Source: Ruminococcaceae bacterium UBA5408 (lineage in GTDB: Bacteria; Bacillota; Clostridia; Oscillospirales; Acutalibacteraceae). Taken from it: a stretch of 28,370 nt of DNA. Position 1 is the stretch's first letter; each line of letters begins with the position of its first letter. The translations under genes were made by a program, and so were the position numbers. This document shows positions 1 to 7,927 of the stretch, piece by piece. Below the pieces are notes generated by a model. That model did not search any database. It saw nothing but the letters and a program-made list of their open reading frames with translations, and was not told where the DNA came from. The stretch is taken from positions 1 to 28,370 of the forward strand of contig DHNU01000078.1 of NCBI GenBank assembly GCA_002407645.1, read 5' to 3'.

Positions 1-107
1 TGACTCTTGCATGTTGAAGTTTTGAGTTAACAATTGCATCGATATAGCTGTTACCCGTAGCTACATCGATGCAATTGTTAACTCAAAACTTCAACATGCA
101 AGAGTCA
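1..107. repeat. Near-perfect inverted repeat (fold-back) at window edge
   Basis: Bases 1-43 are the exact reverse complement of 65-107. After one mismatch (44 versus 64) the pairing resumes for five bases, TAGCT at 45-49 with AGCTA at 59-63, leaving a nine-base loop, 50-58. Both arms encode the same kinase segment. The right arm reads SYIDAIVNSK on the plus strand and continues into the GHKL domain. The left arm reads TGNSYIDAIVNSK on the minus strand, from 58 down to 2, and it keeps the TGN that AgrC-type kinases usually have before this motif. On the right arm the TGN position is replaced by loop sequence. The simplest reading is a fold-back chimera at a contig end, primed by the five-base microhomology. 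A genuine inverted duplication cannot be excluded from one window. Confidence 0.95.
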
Positions 108-526
108 ATAAAATCAAGTTTAATATAAAACTTGAAATCCCAAATTTAGAAGAAGTAGATAATTTTGATATTTGTTCACTAATCGGAAATTTACTCGACA
201 ACGCTATTGAAGCAAATCAAAAAATAGAAAATATTAACGACAGATATATAAATTTTCAAATACAATTTTCTTCCCCATTCTGTTTAATTCATTGTGACAA
301 TGCCATTTGTGAACGACCAAAAGAAATAAAAAAGCACTTAATTTCAACAAAGTCCGGCGAAGGACATGGAATAGGAATTACACAGATAAAAGATATAACA
401 AAAAAATACGATGGAATATATCAATACAGCTTTAATTCAAAAACTTTTACATTTGATATAATGGTTCCCGTCAATCCTGTACAAACCTCATTACAAATAT
501 TTTGTTATAATCAAAAGGAAGAATAA
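59..526 (+). CDS. AgrC-like GHKL sensor histidine kinase, C-terminal part only
   Basis: The frame is open from base 26 and ends with TAA at 524-526. Residues matching the family begin near base 59 (SYIDAIVNSKLQHAR), the region after the phospho-acceptor helix. They are followed by the ATPase N box (IGNLLDNAIEANQK) and a G box (STKSGEGHGIGITQIKDI) ending in YDGIYQYS. This is the GHKL ATPase domain of AgrC-type quorum-sensing kinases, which sense a cyclic autoinducing peptide and phosphorylate a LytTR response regulator. The N-terminal membrane sensor half and the phospho-acceptor histidine are missing because the sequence folds back on itself at the window edge. The stop is two bases before the agrB ATG, so the two genes are probably co-transcribed, and the agrB ribosome binding site (AAAAGGAAG) lies inside this gene. 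Family assignment is solid; whether the gene is broken in the cell is unknown. Confidence 0.85.
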   Translation, partial: SYIDAIVNSKLQHARVNKIKFNIKLEIPNLEEVDNFDICSLIGNLLDNAIEANQKIENINDRYINFQIQFSSPFCLIHCDNAICERPKEIKKHLISTKSGEGHGIGITQIKDITKKYDGIYQYSFNSKTFTFDIMVPVNPVQTSLQIFCYNQKEE

Positions 527-528
527 AA

Positions 529-1110
529 ATGATAAACACATTTTCAGCTTGGATAGCCGGCAAGCTATTAAAAAATAACGCAATTAGTGCCGATGACCTT
601 GAAGTTCAAATTTACGGTATTACCGCTATTATCTGCACAGCATTAAATTACTTGATTTTATTGGCACTGGCAATTTTTTTTCACAGGTTTGTTGAGGCAA
701 TTATTTTTTTAATATTCTATATGAGCCTTAGAAACTTTATAGGGGGATGGCACGCTTCTTCACCACTTAAGTGTACGGTAATTGGAACCATTCTATTATT
801 TACATACATGCTTATTGCAGAATTCCTACCCGCAAAAATTTTAACCGGATTGCTTTTAGGTGGAGTGGCTTTAATTCTTATTTTTATGTACGCTCCATCC
901 TATATGGACAAAGATTATACCCCCGAAGAAATAGCTTCATTCAAACATAAATCACGTATAATAGCTTTAATTATGCTTTTAATAATCGTCACATCATCAT
1001 TTTTAACTTTTTGGGAATATCGCATCACTTTCCAAGTCTATGCAGGTATGGGGATGTTTTCAGCAGTTCTGACAATGCTGCCCGTACGGTTTAAAAATCT
1101 AAAATGCTAA
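529..1110 (+). CDS. agrB: AgrB-like autoinducer prepeptide-processing membrane protease
   Basis: AgrB proteins are membrane cysteine endopeptidases that cut and cyclise the AgrD prepeptide to make a thiolactone signal. This 193-residue protein has the family signature SLRNFIGGWHASSPLKC, with the catalytic pair at His75 and Cys82, and about five hydrophobic segments (near 32-52, 55-68, 84-100, 103-118 and 143-160). The length fits the family, which is usually 190-210 residues. The ATG at 529 has the ribosome binding site GGAAG eight bases upstream and lies two bases after the kinase stop. No AgrD-like prepeptide is visible downstream: the only short frames there (ATG at 1104, 1161 and 1389; 14, 19 and 17 codons) lack the usual amphipathic leader and acidic tail. 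The substrate gene may lie elsewhere or on the missing side of the kinase. The symbol indicates the family, not proven orthology. Confidence 0.88.
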   Translation: MINTFSAWIAGKLLKNNAISADDLEVQIYGITAIICTALNYLILLALAIFFHRFVEAIIFLIFYMSLRNFIGGWHASSPLKCTVIGTILLFTYMLIAEFLPAKILTGLLLGGVALILIFMYAPSYMDKDYTPEEIASFKHKSRIIALIMLLIIVTSSFLTFWEYRITFQVYAGMGMFSAVLTMLPVRFKNLKC

Positions 1111-1132
1111 CTAATATAATAAAAATTAAAAT

Positions 1133-1205
1133 GAGCATATTGGGGTAATACTTTGTAAAAATGAAGGTCTGCAAATCGTCAATTTACAAAGAAACCAATA
1201 TGCTC
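1133..1205 (+). repeat. 73-nt two-stage inverted-repeat element after agrB
   Basis: An outer perfect 11-bp stem pairs GAGCATATTGG (1133-1143) with CCAATATGCTC (1195-1205). An inner perfect 9-bp stem pairs CTTTGTAAA (1151-1159) with TTTACAAAG (1183-1191). The stems are separated by an asymmetric internal loop, and the apex is a 23-base loop. No U-run follows, so it does not look like a simple intrinsic terminator. It could be a structured 3' end for the agr transcript, a small RNA or a short palindromic repeat. From 1206 to 1438 I see only AT-rich sequence with no recognisable gene. Confidence 0.8.
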
Positions 1206-1438
1206 TCTGCTTTGGATTAAACCGTAAGTTTTTAATTTAAGTATTAATTTAATCCTTTTAAGTAACATGAAGCTTTTACCGGCAATTTAAAAATACCATA
1301 AAATTTAATATGTAGTTCCAATAGTATACATACTTAACTAACTGGTTCGGTAAAGTGTGGTTTTACAAACTAAATTGAAATTATTTTAATGGACACTTGT
1401 AAATTTAAAAATTATATAACACCGCAAATAAAGCTTTT

Positions 1439-1693
1439 TTAATCCACCTTATTTTCATACTGTTCAAATTCCATGTCCTCAATAATTTCATCTAAACTAA
1501 TTGGAAAAACCGAACCCCTTTGCAGTTTTTGTGCCACACAAATTGCTTCCTCCAAATCATGAGACACAATTCTGTCTGCTTTTTCAACACGGGTTGCCAT
1601 GATTTCAACCCCAAAACCAGTATTGCAGCTACCATAAACATAATATTTTAGGCTGTTGCCGTTCAGCTCAATATTTCCTACACATTTTCTCAT
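1439..1693 (-). CDS. Small conserved protein, possibly DUF6514-like
   Basis: The frame encodes 84 residues starting MRKCVGNIELNGNSLKYY. The open frame extends 11 codons further upstream, but the ribosome binding site AAGGAGGG (minus strand, 1706-1699) lies inside that extension and is spaced five bases from the ATG at 1693, so that is the likely start. The protein is soluble, with no signal or membrane segment. It has a beta-rich start (IELNGNSLKYYVYGS, GFGVEIMA), a helical middle (SHDLEEAICVAQKL) and an acidic end (LDEIIEDMEFEQYE). This arrangement recalls small clostridial proteins filed as DUF6514, but the assignment is from memory of the pattern and no function is known. It is transcribed towards agrB and reads as a single gene. 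Confidence 0.7.
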   Translation of the reverse strand: MRKCVGNIELNGNSLKYYVYGSCNTGFGVEIMATRVEKADRIVSHDLEEAICVAQKLQRGSVFPISLDEIIEDMEFEQYENKVD

Positions 1694-1850
1694 TTTCGCC
1701 CTCCTTGTTTTGTGAAGTATAACCACACATTACTGTTATCATAATGTAATTAGCGAAAATATTCAAGATAAGAAGGGCGAATATTGTCGTGATTATTGTA
1801 AATACGCAATATGATACACCTTTTCAAAAACACCGAGCATATATGGTATG

Positions 1851-2363
1851 CTAAATTTTTACCATTTTTTTACACAATTTCCAACAAATTAAAGCGCATA
1901 ATACGCCCAGTATTGCCCCAACTATAATATCCATTGGGTAATGAACAAAAAGAAATACTCTTGAAAATGCAATTAATGAAGCAAGCACTAAAGCCGGTAT
2001 CCCAAATTTTCTGTTCGCTTTCCACAGAATTGTTGCGGCCGCAAAAGATGAGCCTGCATGTCCCGATGGGAAGGAAAATTCATTTGGAGAGTTGATTAAA
2101 AGTGTAACATCGGGAAAAGTAACAAATGGTCTCGGCCTTGCTACAATTGGTTTCAAAATAAGTCCGCCTATAATATGTGTAAGTATTAATGAAGCAAAAA
2201 GTATAAGTGCAGCCTTGCGATATTTTTTTGTAATTGCAAGAGCAATTCCTATAAGTACCCAAATAAGCCCGGAATCACCCATCATTGTGATGAAAGGAAA
2301 AATCGTATCGGTAAATCCATTATGACAGTTTTCCTGTATAAAATTCAAAATTAATAAGTCCAT
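1851..2363 (-). CDS. PAP2-family membrane phosphatase
   Basis: Type 2 phosphatidic acid phosphatases remove phosphate from lipid phosphates, often undecaprenyl pyrophosphate, at the outer face of the membrane. All three active-site motifs are present: KPIVARPRP (K71, R78, P79), PSGH (Ser100-Gly101-His102), and SR-x5-H-x3-D (Ser134, Arg135, nucleophile His141, Asp145). There are about five membrane segments in 170 residues, a normal length for the short bacterial form. The ATG at 2363 follows a GAGAGG ribosome binding site. The gene is divergent from the P-type ATPase, and a fair promoter (TATAAT at 2399-2394, weaker TTCGCA at 2422-2417) lies in the shared 90-bp gap. A 6-bp hairpin (1836-1852) overlaps the stop but is weak as a terminator. 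Whether the substrate is undecaprenyl pyrophosphate or phosphatidate cannot be told from sequence. Confidence 0.92.
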   Translation of the reverse strand: MDLLILNFIQENCHNGFTDTIFPFITMMGDSGLIWVLIGIALAITKKYRKAALILFASLILTHIIGGLILKPIVARPRPFVTFPDVTLLINSPNEFSFPSGHAGSSFAAATILWKANRKFGIPALVLASLIAFSRVFLFVHYPMDIIVGAILGVLCALICWKLCKKMVKI

Positions 2364-2393
2364 ATTTTATCCTCTCTCAGTTTTAGTTAAGCC

Positions 2394-2422
2394 ATTATAC
2401 CATATTTTTTGGCAGATGCGAA
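2394..2422 (-). promoter_or_regulatory. Probable promoter of the PAP2 gene
   Basis: On the minus strand the -10 is a perfect TATAAT (2399-2394), and a 17-bp spacer separates it from TTCGCA (2422-2417), which matches the -35 consensus at four of six bases. The predicted transcript start is about 25 bases before the PAP2 ATG. Confidence 0.55.
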
Positions 2423-2452
2423 TATACTTAATCATAGCCGGGGGTGATAAAT

Positions 2453-5032
2453 TTGGATTGGCAGTGTTTATCCAAAGAAGAATGTGCGAAAAAGCTCGGT
2501 ACTGATATTAAAGCCGGGCTTTCTCTGCGTGAAGCCGAAAAGAGGCTTAAAAAAGACGGACCGAACGAGCTTGAAAAGCCCAAGAAAAAAAGTCTTATAC
2601 TACGCTTTTTTGCACAGTTTTCTGATTTTATGGTGATTGTACTTTTAATAGCAGCGGCAATTTCGTTTGCAACATCATTCATTCAGCACAGTAGCGACTA
2701 TATTGATTCTATAATTATTTTAGTAATCGTTACGATTAACGCAATAACAGGGCTGATACAAGAAAGTCGGGCAGAAAAAGCAATTGATGCTTTAAAAAAA
2801 CTTTCAAGTCCGCATGCGCATGTTATACGCAGCGGCAGCGAGATTTTTATTCCCGCAGAAAAACTTGTTCCCGGCGACCTTGTCATCTTAAATACAGGTG
2901 ATTTAATCCCCGCCGATTTAAGGATTACTGAAGCGGTAAATTTAAAAGTAGAAGAAAGCGCGCTTACCGGGGAGAGCCTTCCGAGTGAAAAAATGGCAGA
3001 TATAAAATTTGCCAAAAACACTCCACTCGGCGACAGGCGAAATATCTTGTATTCAACAAGTTCAATTTCTTCTGGGCACGGCGCCGGTATTGTAACTGAA
3101 ACAGGAATGAACACCCAAGTCGGTAAAATTGCGCATATGATTACAAATCAGTCCTCACCTCAAACGCCGCTTCAGCAGAAATTGGCACAAACTGGACGGT
3201 GGCTTGGTATAGGCGCGCTAATAATATGCTTTATTATCTTTATCATGGGCCTGTTTCAGCACGTTCCCGCAATAGAAATGTTTTTAATAGCGATCAGTCT
3301 TGCGGTTGCAGCTATTCCGGAGGGCTTACCTGCGGTTGTAACCATAGTACTTGCAATCGGAGTTCGCCGAATGGCGGCAAAAAGAGGCATTGTAAGGCGT
3401 ATGCCTGCTGTTGAAACACTTGGAAGTGCAAGTGTAATTTGTTCCGATAAAACAGGAACTCTTACTCAAAATAAAATGACGGTTGTGGAACTAAACGGTA
3501 CAAACGGAAAAATATCAATAAACTCTGACAAAGGTCAAAAAATTATAAATCTTGCTTCACTTTGCTGTAACTGTAATGTAAAAGGAAGTAAAATACAAGG
3601 TGAGCCGACTGAGGCTGCAATTGCAGCGGCATCTTTGGAAGGTAAAGAGAAGTTGGATAAAAAATATCCGCGTGTTTTGGAAATTCCGTTTTCTTCCGAA
3701 CGTAAAATGATGACTACAGTTCATCGGATAGGGAACGGAAGGTACAGAATTATAACTAAAGGTGCACCGGATATACTTTTTAAACACTGTACAAGCGCCG
3801 CATACAGGCAAAACGAAGGAATGGCGTCACGCGCTTTACGAGTTATCGGTGTTGCTTACCGTGATATTAATTACATTCCAAAGGCAAATGAGAATATTGA
3901 AAAAGAGCTTATATTTTGCGGACTTATAGGAATGATTGACCCTCCCCGTCCACAGGCGAAATCTGCTGTTGAGCTTTGTAAAAAAGCGGGGATAAGACCA
4001 ATAATGATTACAGGCGACCACTCTGCAACCGCTGCGGCTATTGCAAAGCAGCTTGGTATCATGGTTCCAAACAGCAGCGTTTTAACAGGCACGGAACTTG
4101 ATAAAATGAGCCAAACCGAACTTACAAAAACAATTTACAAATACTCTGTGTTTGCACGCGTTTCTCCCGAACACAAAGTAAGGATTGTTCGCGCTTTCCA
4201 GTCACATGGAGAAGTCGTAGCTATGACGGGGGACGGTGTTAACGACGCACCTGCGCTGCGAGCGGCAGATATAGGCTGTGCCATGGGTATATCCGGAACC
4301 GATGTAGCTAAAGCGGCGTCAGATATGATTTTAACAGACGATAATTTTGCGACTATCGTTACGGCAGTCCGCGAAGGCAGGGGAATATATGAAAATATAA
4401 AAAAGACCGTACATTTCCTTTTAAGCTGTAATATAGGCGAAATTTTAACTGTATTTGTAAGTTTCCTTCTCGGCCTTCCCACTCCTCTTCTTGCGATTCA
4501 GCTTTTATGGGTTAACCTTGTTACCGATTCACTTCCCGCGCTTGCGCTTGGAGTTGAACCGATTGACAAAAAAATAATGGAGCGAAAACCGGTAAAGCCC
4601 AGTGAAAATATTTTCTCGGGAGGAATGGGATACAATATCATAGTAGAAGGATGTCTTATAGGAGCTCTCTCACTTTTAGCATACAGTATAGGAAGAATTT
4701 ATTTTGACGTTGACCCGGCTTCACCGTTTATAGGCCGTACGATGGCTTTTGCCGTATTAAGTTTGTCACAGGTTGTACATACTTTCAATATGCGTTCGTC
4801 TCAATCAATTTTCAAAGCGGGAATTTTTGCAAATCCAAAACTTGTTTTAGCAGCCATTATCTGTATTTTTCTGCAGGTGGCGGTAATAGTAATCAAACCT
4901 TTATCCATGATTTTTAAAACAGCGGTTTTGAGCGGAAAGCAGTGGCTTGTAGTCGCACTTCTTTCTCTTGTTCCCCTTGTGGTTGTTGAACTTGAAAAAG
5001 CAATTTTCAAAAACAATTCGGGAAGATATTAA
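2453..5032 (+). CDS. Cation-transporting P-type ATPase, calcium type (P2)
   Basis: P-type ATPases of this group export Ca2+ (some members Mn2+) across the cytoplasmic membrane, driven by ATP. The protein has an N-terminal cation-ATPase domain (LSLREAEKRLKKDGPNEL), an actuator TGES motif (ALTGESLPSE), the M4 ion-site motif IPEGLPAVV, the phosphorylation motif DKTGTLT (Asp about 332), the hinge TGDGVNDAPAL, and M6 with NLVTDSLPALALG, whose Asn and Asp are the ligands expected for calcium. Ten membrane helices are readable. Length is about 860, typical of bacterial calcium pumps. The open frame starts with GTG at 2444, but that codon lies inside GGGGGTGAT, an almost ideal ribosome binding site. 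TTG at 2453, four bases further, is the better start. The gene is monocistronic and ends before a strong terminator. Ion specificity is inferred from the P2 motifs. Confidence 0.93.
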   Translation: MDWQCLSKEECAKKLGTDIKAGLSLREAEKRLKKDGPNELEKPKKKSLILRFFAQFSDFMVIVLLIAAAISFATSFIQHSSDYIDSIIILVIVTINAITGLIQESRAEKAIDALKKLSSPHAHVIRSGSEIFIPAEKLVPGDLVILNTGDLIPADLRITEAVNLKVEESALTGESLPSEKMADIKFAKNTPLGDRRNILYSTSSISSGHGAGIVTETGMNTQVGKIAHMITNQSSPQTPLQQKLAQTGRWLGIGALIICFIIFIMGLFQHVPAIEMFLIAISLAVAAIPEGLPAVVTIVLAIGVRRMAAKRGIVRRMPAVETLGSASVICSDKTGTLTQNKMTVVELNGTNGKISINSDKGQKIINLASLCCNCNVKGSKIQGEPTEAAIAAASLEGKEKLDKKYPRVLEIPFSSERKMMTTVHRIGNGRYRIITKGAPDILFKHCTSAAYRQNEGMASRALRVIGVAYRDINYIPKANENIEKELIFCGLIGMIDPPRPQAKSAVELCKKAGIRPIMITGDHSATAAAIAKQLGIMVPNSSVLTGTELDKMSQTELTKTIYKYSVFARVSPEHKVRIVRAFQSHGEVVAMTGDGVNDAPALRAADIGCAMGISGTDVAKAASDMILTDDNFATIVTAVREGRGIYENIKKTVHFLLSCNIGEILTVFVSFLLGLPTPLLAIQLLWVNLVTDSLPALALGVEPIDKKIMERKPVKPSENIFSGGMGYNIIVEGCLIGALSLLAYSIGRIYFDVDPASPFIGRTMAFAVLSLSQVVHTFNMRSSQSIFKAGIFANPKLVLAAIICIFLQVAVIVIKPLSMIFKTAVLSGKQWLVVALLSLVPLVVVELEKAIFKNNSGRY

Positions 5033-5054
5033 AGCTTAATATCTATTAAAAGCC

Positions 5055-5104
5055 CTATACCAAATGTTGTGGCAGGTGAAAAATTACCAAAACATTTGAC
5101 ATAG
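5055..5104 (+). repeat. Imperfect 18-bp inverted repeat after the P-type ATPase
   Basis: The arms at 5055-5072 and 5087-5104 pair at 15 of 18 positions around a 14-base loop. The structure sits between the ATPase stop and the strong terminator at 5114. It could stabilise the 3' end of the mRNA or be a short repeat. No U-run follows it. Confidence 0.65.
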
Positions 5105-5113
5105 AGCATAGCG

Positions 5114-5155
5114 AAAAGAGTCGGTGACAAATTAGGCACCGACTCTTTTATTTTA
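5114..5155 (+). terminator. Strong intrinsic terminator of the ATPase gene
   Basis: A perfect 13-bp stem (5114-5126 with 5137-5149), rich in G and C at its top (GAGTCGGTG/CACCGACTC), closes a 10-base loop and runs into TTTTATTTTAT. It is about 80 bases after the ATPase stop. The A-run on the other side lets it also serve the convergent ABC operon ending at 5179. Confidence 0.93.
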
Positions 5156-5178
5156 TATAGTTGTATTTGTATTGTAAT

Positions 5179-7053
5179 TTATTTGTCCCAGCCGAGCTCT
5201 TTAATAAGTTCAGATACTTTTGTATCCGCATAAACACTAGTAGTATTTGGCTGCAAATATATTTCCCCGTTGTAATTATTGCCAAAAACAAATTCTTTTA
5301 ATTTATTATTCTTTATCGGGTTTTTATATTCAACAGCAATATAGTACAAAGGTGATTCCATTTCTATTAACATATTTTTTGTTCTACCGTCTAAAATATC
5401 TTGCTGCCAAGCTTTTAAAAATAACTCTTTTGTCTTTTCATCCGGTGAAAAACTTTTTTCATTGTTGTTATTATCTGTATTGATACTCTTAATATCTTCT
5501 GCATTAATATAAAAAGCTGAATTTCCGCTTATCTTAAATTCATTAAGCTTTTTTATTTCCAATATAAGGTTGTTATAATCAGTGGGATTATCAGTGGGAC
5601 TATTTGTATAATTCTGCGTATCGTAAATGTTACACGGATAACTTCTTTTTAAAGTTTTTCCGTTCTTTAATTTATATATTATTGTAAAATCGTTATAAAG
5701 TAAATCTGAATCAAAGCAATAAGGAAATTTTTTCGAACGCTTTTGCAATACAGCCTTTTTATGGCTATCAGTTATAGTTTTAATGTTTTTACTGTCTTTT
5801 ATTGTTGGAGTAATATGCCCGATAGTTCTACCGTCTTTATCATGGAGATTAAAGTCGTCACTGTTTATATATCTTCCTTCTACTTGAATGCTTTCCACTT
5901 CTTCAGCTTGAGGAACTTTGATGTCATATCCGAAACAGCCGGTTACAAAAATCGTATATGCTACAAAGAATACAGCTAAAAATAAGCCGTAATAAACAAA
6001 ACTCTTTTTAAGTTTTTTAAATCCACGGGAATAAACCGCTTCAACGACAATGTGTGCGGCCAAGGAGCCGGAAATAAGCCCAATAAAGAAGTTAATGGGT
6101 TCATCACTTTCTCCAAGTGCTAAACCAATACCCAAACCCGACACTGCAGTTATTAAAAAGCGGATAATTGTTTTTGGCAGCGGGAATGCAAAACTGGTTT
6201 CGGCACATTCGCTTTTGCGCCTGTTATATAAAGTAATTGCAGCGGCCAAAAGTATAATAGAAAAAATTAACCACCAAATAAAAAATGACTGATTAATAAT
6301 TCCGGAATTAAATTCGTTTGCCCTCATTAGTGGCATAAATGCGGCGGCAAATGGCGAGAGTGCAGTTAAAATCAAAGAACCGATATCAACTTGATTACTG
6401 TATCCGGGAAGAATGCTTGAAATAAGATAGTTTCCTAAAAATATAAAAAGCGGGTAACCAAGGTTAACTCCCAAAGCGGAAATTATCATGTCGAAGGTCG
6501 TTCCGGTACAGACAGCCATTAAAGCCATAAAAATTAATGAAGCAGTGCTTATTAAAATAATCCACAGCATATATGAGACTGTTCCATAACATTGGGATAT
6601 ATCAACGGAATAACAAGCACCTACGATAAAAGTAATTGCAAAGTTTAAAAGTACCGGGGCTGTAATTAAAGTAAATCCAGCTAAAAGGCGGCCCAGCATC
6701 ATTGGTGTACGTCCGACGGGGAGCGAGTGAAATAAATCAACGCTTCTTTTTTGATGCATATAACCGAATAGCAGTGCCGAAAATAAAATAGTAAAAATTA
6801 ATATCAAAGGCACTACGAAAAATGCGTTAAGTTCCGCAATTCTTTCAATAAAATATTTTGTCGATTCGTCCCGGGCAATTGCGGGATATACTCTTGTTTT
6901 TAGGTTGGGCATTATCATTATTAAAAGCATTGGAAGTGCCATGAACATAAGTAAAGCAAGTAATGCACTGATGCCTTTATGCTTTTTTAAAGCCCAAAGA
7001 TAAGTTTCTTTTAATTCTTTCTTTTTGCTAATTGAGGATGTTGTCGAGGTCAT
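5179..7053 (-). CDS. ABC-2 type membrane permease of a YtrA-regulated transporter
   Basis: This 624-residue protein begins KKKELKETYLWALKKHKG, the cytoplasmic start usual for large ABC-2 permeases. It has about ten membrane segments (near 29-50, 78-98, 122-145, 163-187, 190-213 and 222-240, then further ones to about 370). After the last helix (about 350-370) a long, mostly polar domain of about 250 residues extends to the C-terminus, predicted to be outside the membrane. A short motif, FGYMHQKRSVDLFHSLPVGR, follows the second helix and is a common cytoplasmic coupling segment in this family. The ATG at 7053 lies inside the end of the ATPase gene (26-base overlap), with GGAGGT eight bases upstream, so the two are translationally coupled. 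YtrA-type operons often respond to cell-wall antibiotics; the substrate here is unknown. Confidence 0.88.
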   Translation of the reverse strand: MTSTTSSISKKKELKETYLWALKKHKGISALLALLMFMALPMLLIMIMPNLKTRVYPAIARDESTKYFIERIAELNAFFVVPLILIFTILFSALLFGYMHQKRSVDLFHSLPVGRTPMMLGRLLAGFTLITAPVLLNFAITFIVGACYSVDISQCYGTVSYMLWIILISTASLIFMALMAVCTGTTFDMIISALGVNLGYPLFIFLGNYLISSILPGYSNQVDIGSLILTALSPFAAAFMPLMRANEFNSGIINQSFFIWWLIFSIILLAAAITLYNRRKSECAETSFAFPLPKTIIRFLITAVSGLGIGLALGESDEPINFFIGLISGSLAAHIVVEAVYSRGFKKLKKSFVYYGLFLAVFFVAYTIFVTGCFGYDIKVPQAEEVESIQVEGRYINSDDFNLHDKDGRTIGHITPTIKDSKNIKTITDSHKKAVLQKRSKKFPYCFDSDLLYNDFTIIYKLKNGKTLKRSYPCNIYDTQNYTNSPTDNPTDYNNLILEIKKLNEFKISGNSAFYINAEDIKSINTDNNNNEKSFSPDEKTKELFLKAWQQDILDGRTKNMLIEMESPLYYIAVEYKNPIKNNKLKEFVFGNNYNGEIYLQPNTTSVYADTKVSELIKELGWDK

Positions 7054-7927
7054 ATCCCGCTACCTCCATTTCACTGATAAATACTTCTTCAAGCGTAAGA
7101 GGGAGAACTTCTGCAAATATCGGATTAAGTTCGTTGATTTTATTAAGTATTTCTTCTTTGGTACCCCTTACAACCAAGTTGATAAGCGAGCCGCGTATTT
7201 CTGTTTTTACAATATCCAATGGTTCAAAAGAACTTAAAGCAGGCATGGGTTTAAACACCGCCTGAACTTTATTTATACCGAGTTTCAACTCGTCGAGGTC
7301 GCGGTCAAAGATGACTCCGCCCTTATGGAATAGTCCGACATGGTCACATAAATCCTCAAGTTCACGAAGGTTATGTGATGCAATAATAACTGTCATATCA
7401 TGTTCTGACACTTCACCGGATATAATCTTTTTTAACAGCTGGCGCATAACAGGGTCAAGTCCGTCAAATACTTCGTCAAGCAATAAATACTTCGGCATTG
7501 TAGCAAGCGCGCATATGATTGCGGACTGCCTTTGCATACCTTTGGACATGGTGCTTATTTTGCTTTTGCTATTTAGAGTAAAAAGCGAACAAAGCTCTTC
7601 AAAGCGTTTTTGACTCCAGTTAGGATAAATCCGAGCATAAAAATTAGCCATATCCGACAATGTGTACTGTGGAATAAAATACGGATAATCCGATATAAAA
7701 AATAATTTTGATTTAGCTTCTGAATTTTCAAACGGAGATATTTCATCAAGTAAAACTTCACCGCTGTCAGGTTTGTAAATACCTGCAAGTGTTCTTAAAA
7801 AAGTAGATTTGCCCGCACCGTTAGAACCTACAAGTCCAAATATAGAGCCACTGCCGATTGAAAATGATATTTTGTCTAATGCTACAGTGGAATCGAATTT
7901 TTTTGTCAAATCCTTTACAGCAATCAT
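7028..7927 (-). CDS. ABC transporter ATP-binding protein (YtrB-like)
   Basis: This 299-residue ATPase energises the adjacent permease. It has Walker A GSNGAGKS (34-41), a signature variant TMSKGMQRQ (126-134) in place of LSGGQ, Walker B with the catalytic Glu in YLLLDEVFDGLD (147-158) and the switch histidine in IASHNLRE (His185). The pattern, including FISDYPYFIPQYT as the Q-loop region, is typical of ATPases that pair with GntR/YtrA regulators. The last 80 residues are a small C-terminal domain common in this subfamily. Its ATG shares one base with the regulator stop (TAATG), and its 3' end overlaps the permease start, so all three genes form one unit. The MSKGM signature is a normal variant in this group and no key residue is missing. 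Confidence 0.93.
   Translation of the reverse strand: MIAVKDLTKKFDSTVALDKISFSIGSGSIFGLVGSNGAGKSTFLRTLAGIYKPDSGEVLLDEISPFENSEAKSKLFFISDYPYFIPQYTLSDMANFYARIYPNWSQKRFEELCSLFTLNSKSKISTMSKGMQRQSAIICALATMPKYLLLDEVFDGLDPVMRQLLKKIISGEVSEHDMTVIIASHNLRELEDLCDHVGLFHKGGVIFDRDLDELKLGINKVQAVFKPMPALSSFEPLDIVKTEIRGSLINLVVRGTKEEILNKINELNPIFAEVLPLTLEEVFISEMEVAGYDLDNILN

Noticed and set aside
1..107. Invertible promoter (phase-variation switch)
   Set aside because: The loop between the arms is only nine bases, too short for an invertible segment, and no recombinase gene is present.
2080..4482. Open frames opposite or out of frame with the PAP2 and P-type ATPase genes
   Set aside because: They overlap well-supported genes with full motif sets and have no ribosome binding site or family pattern of their own.
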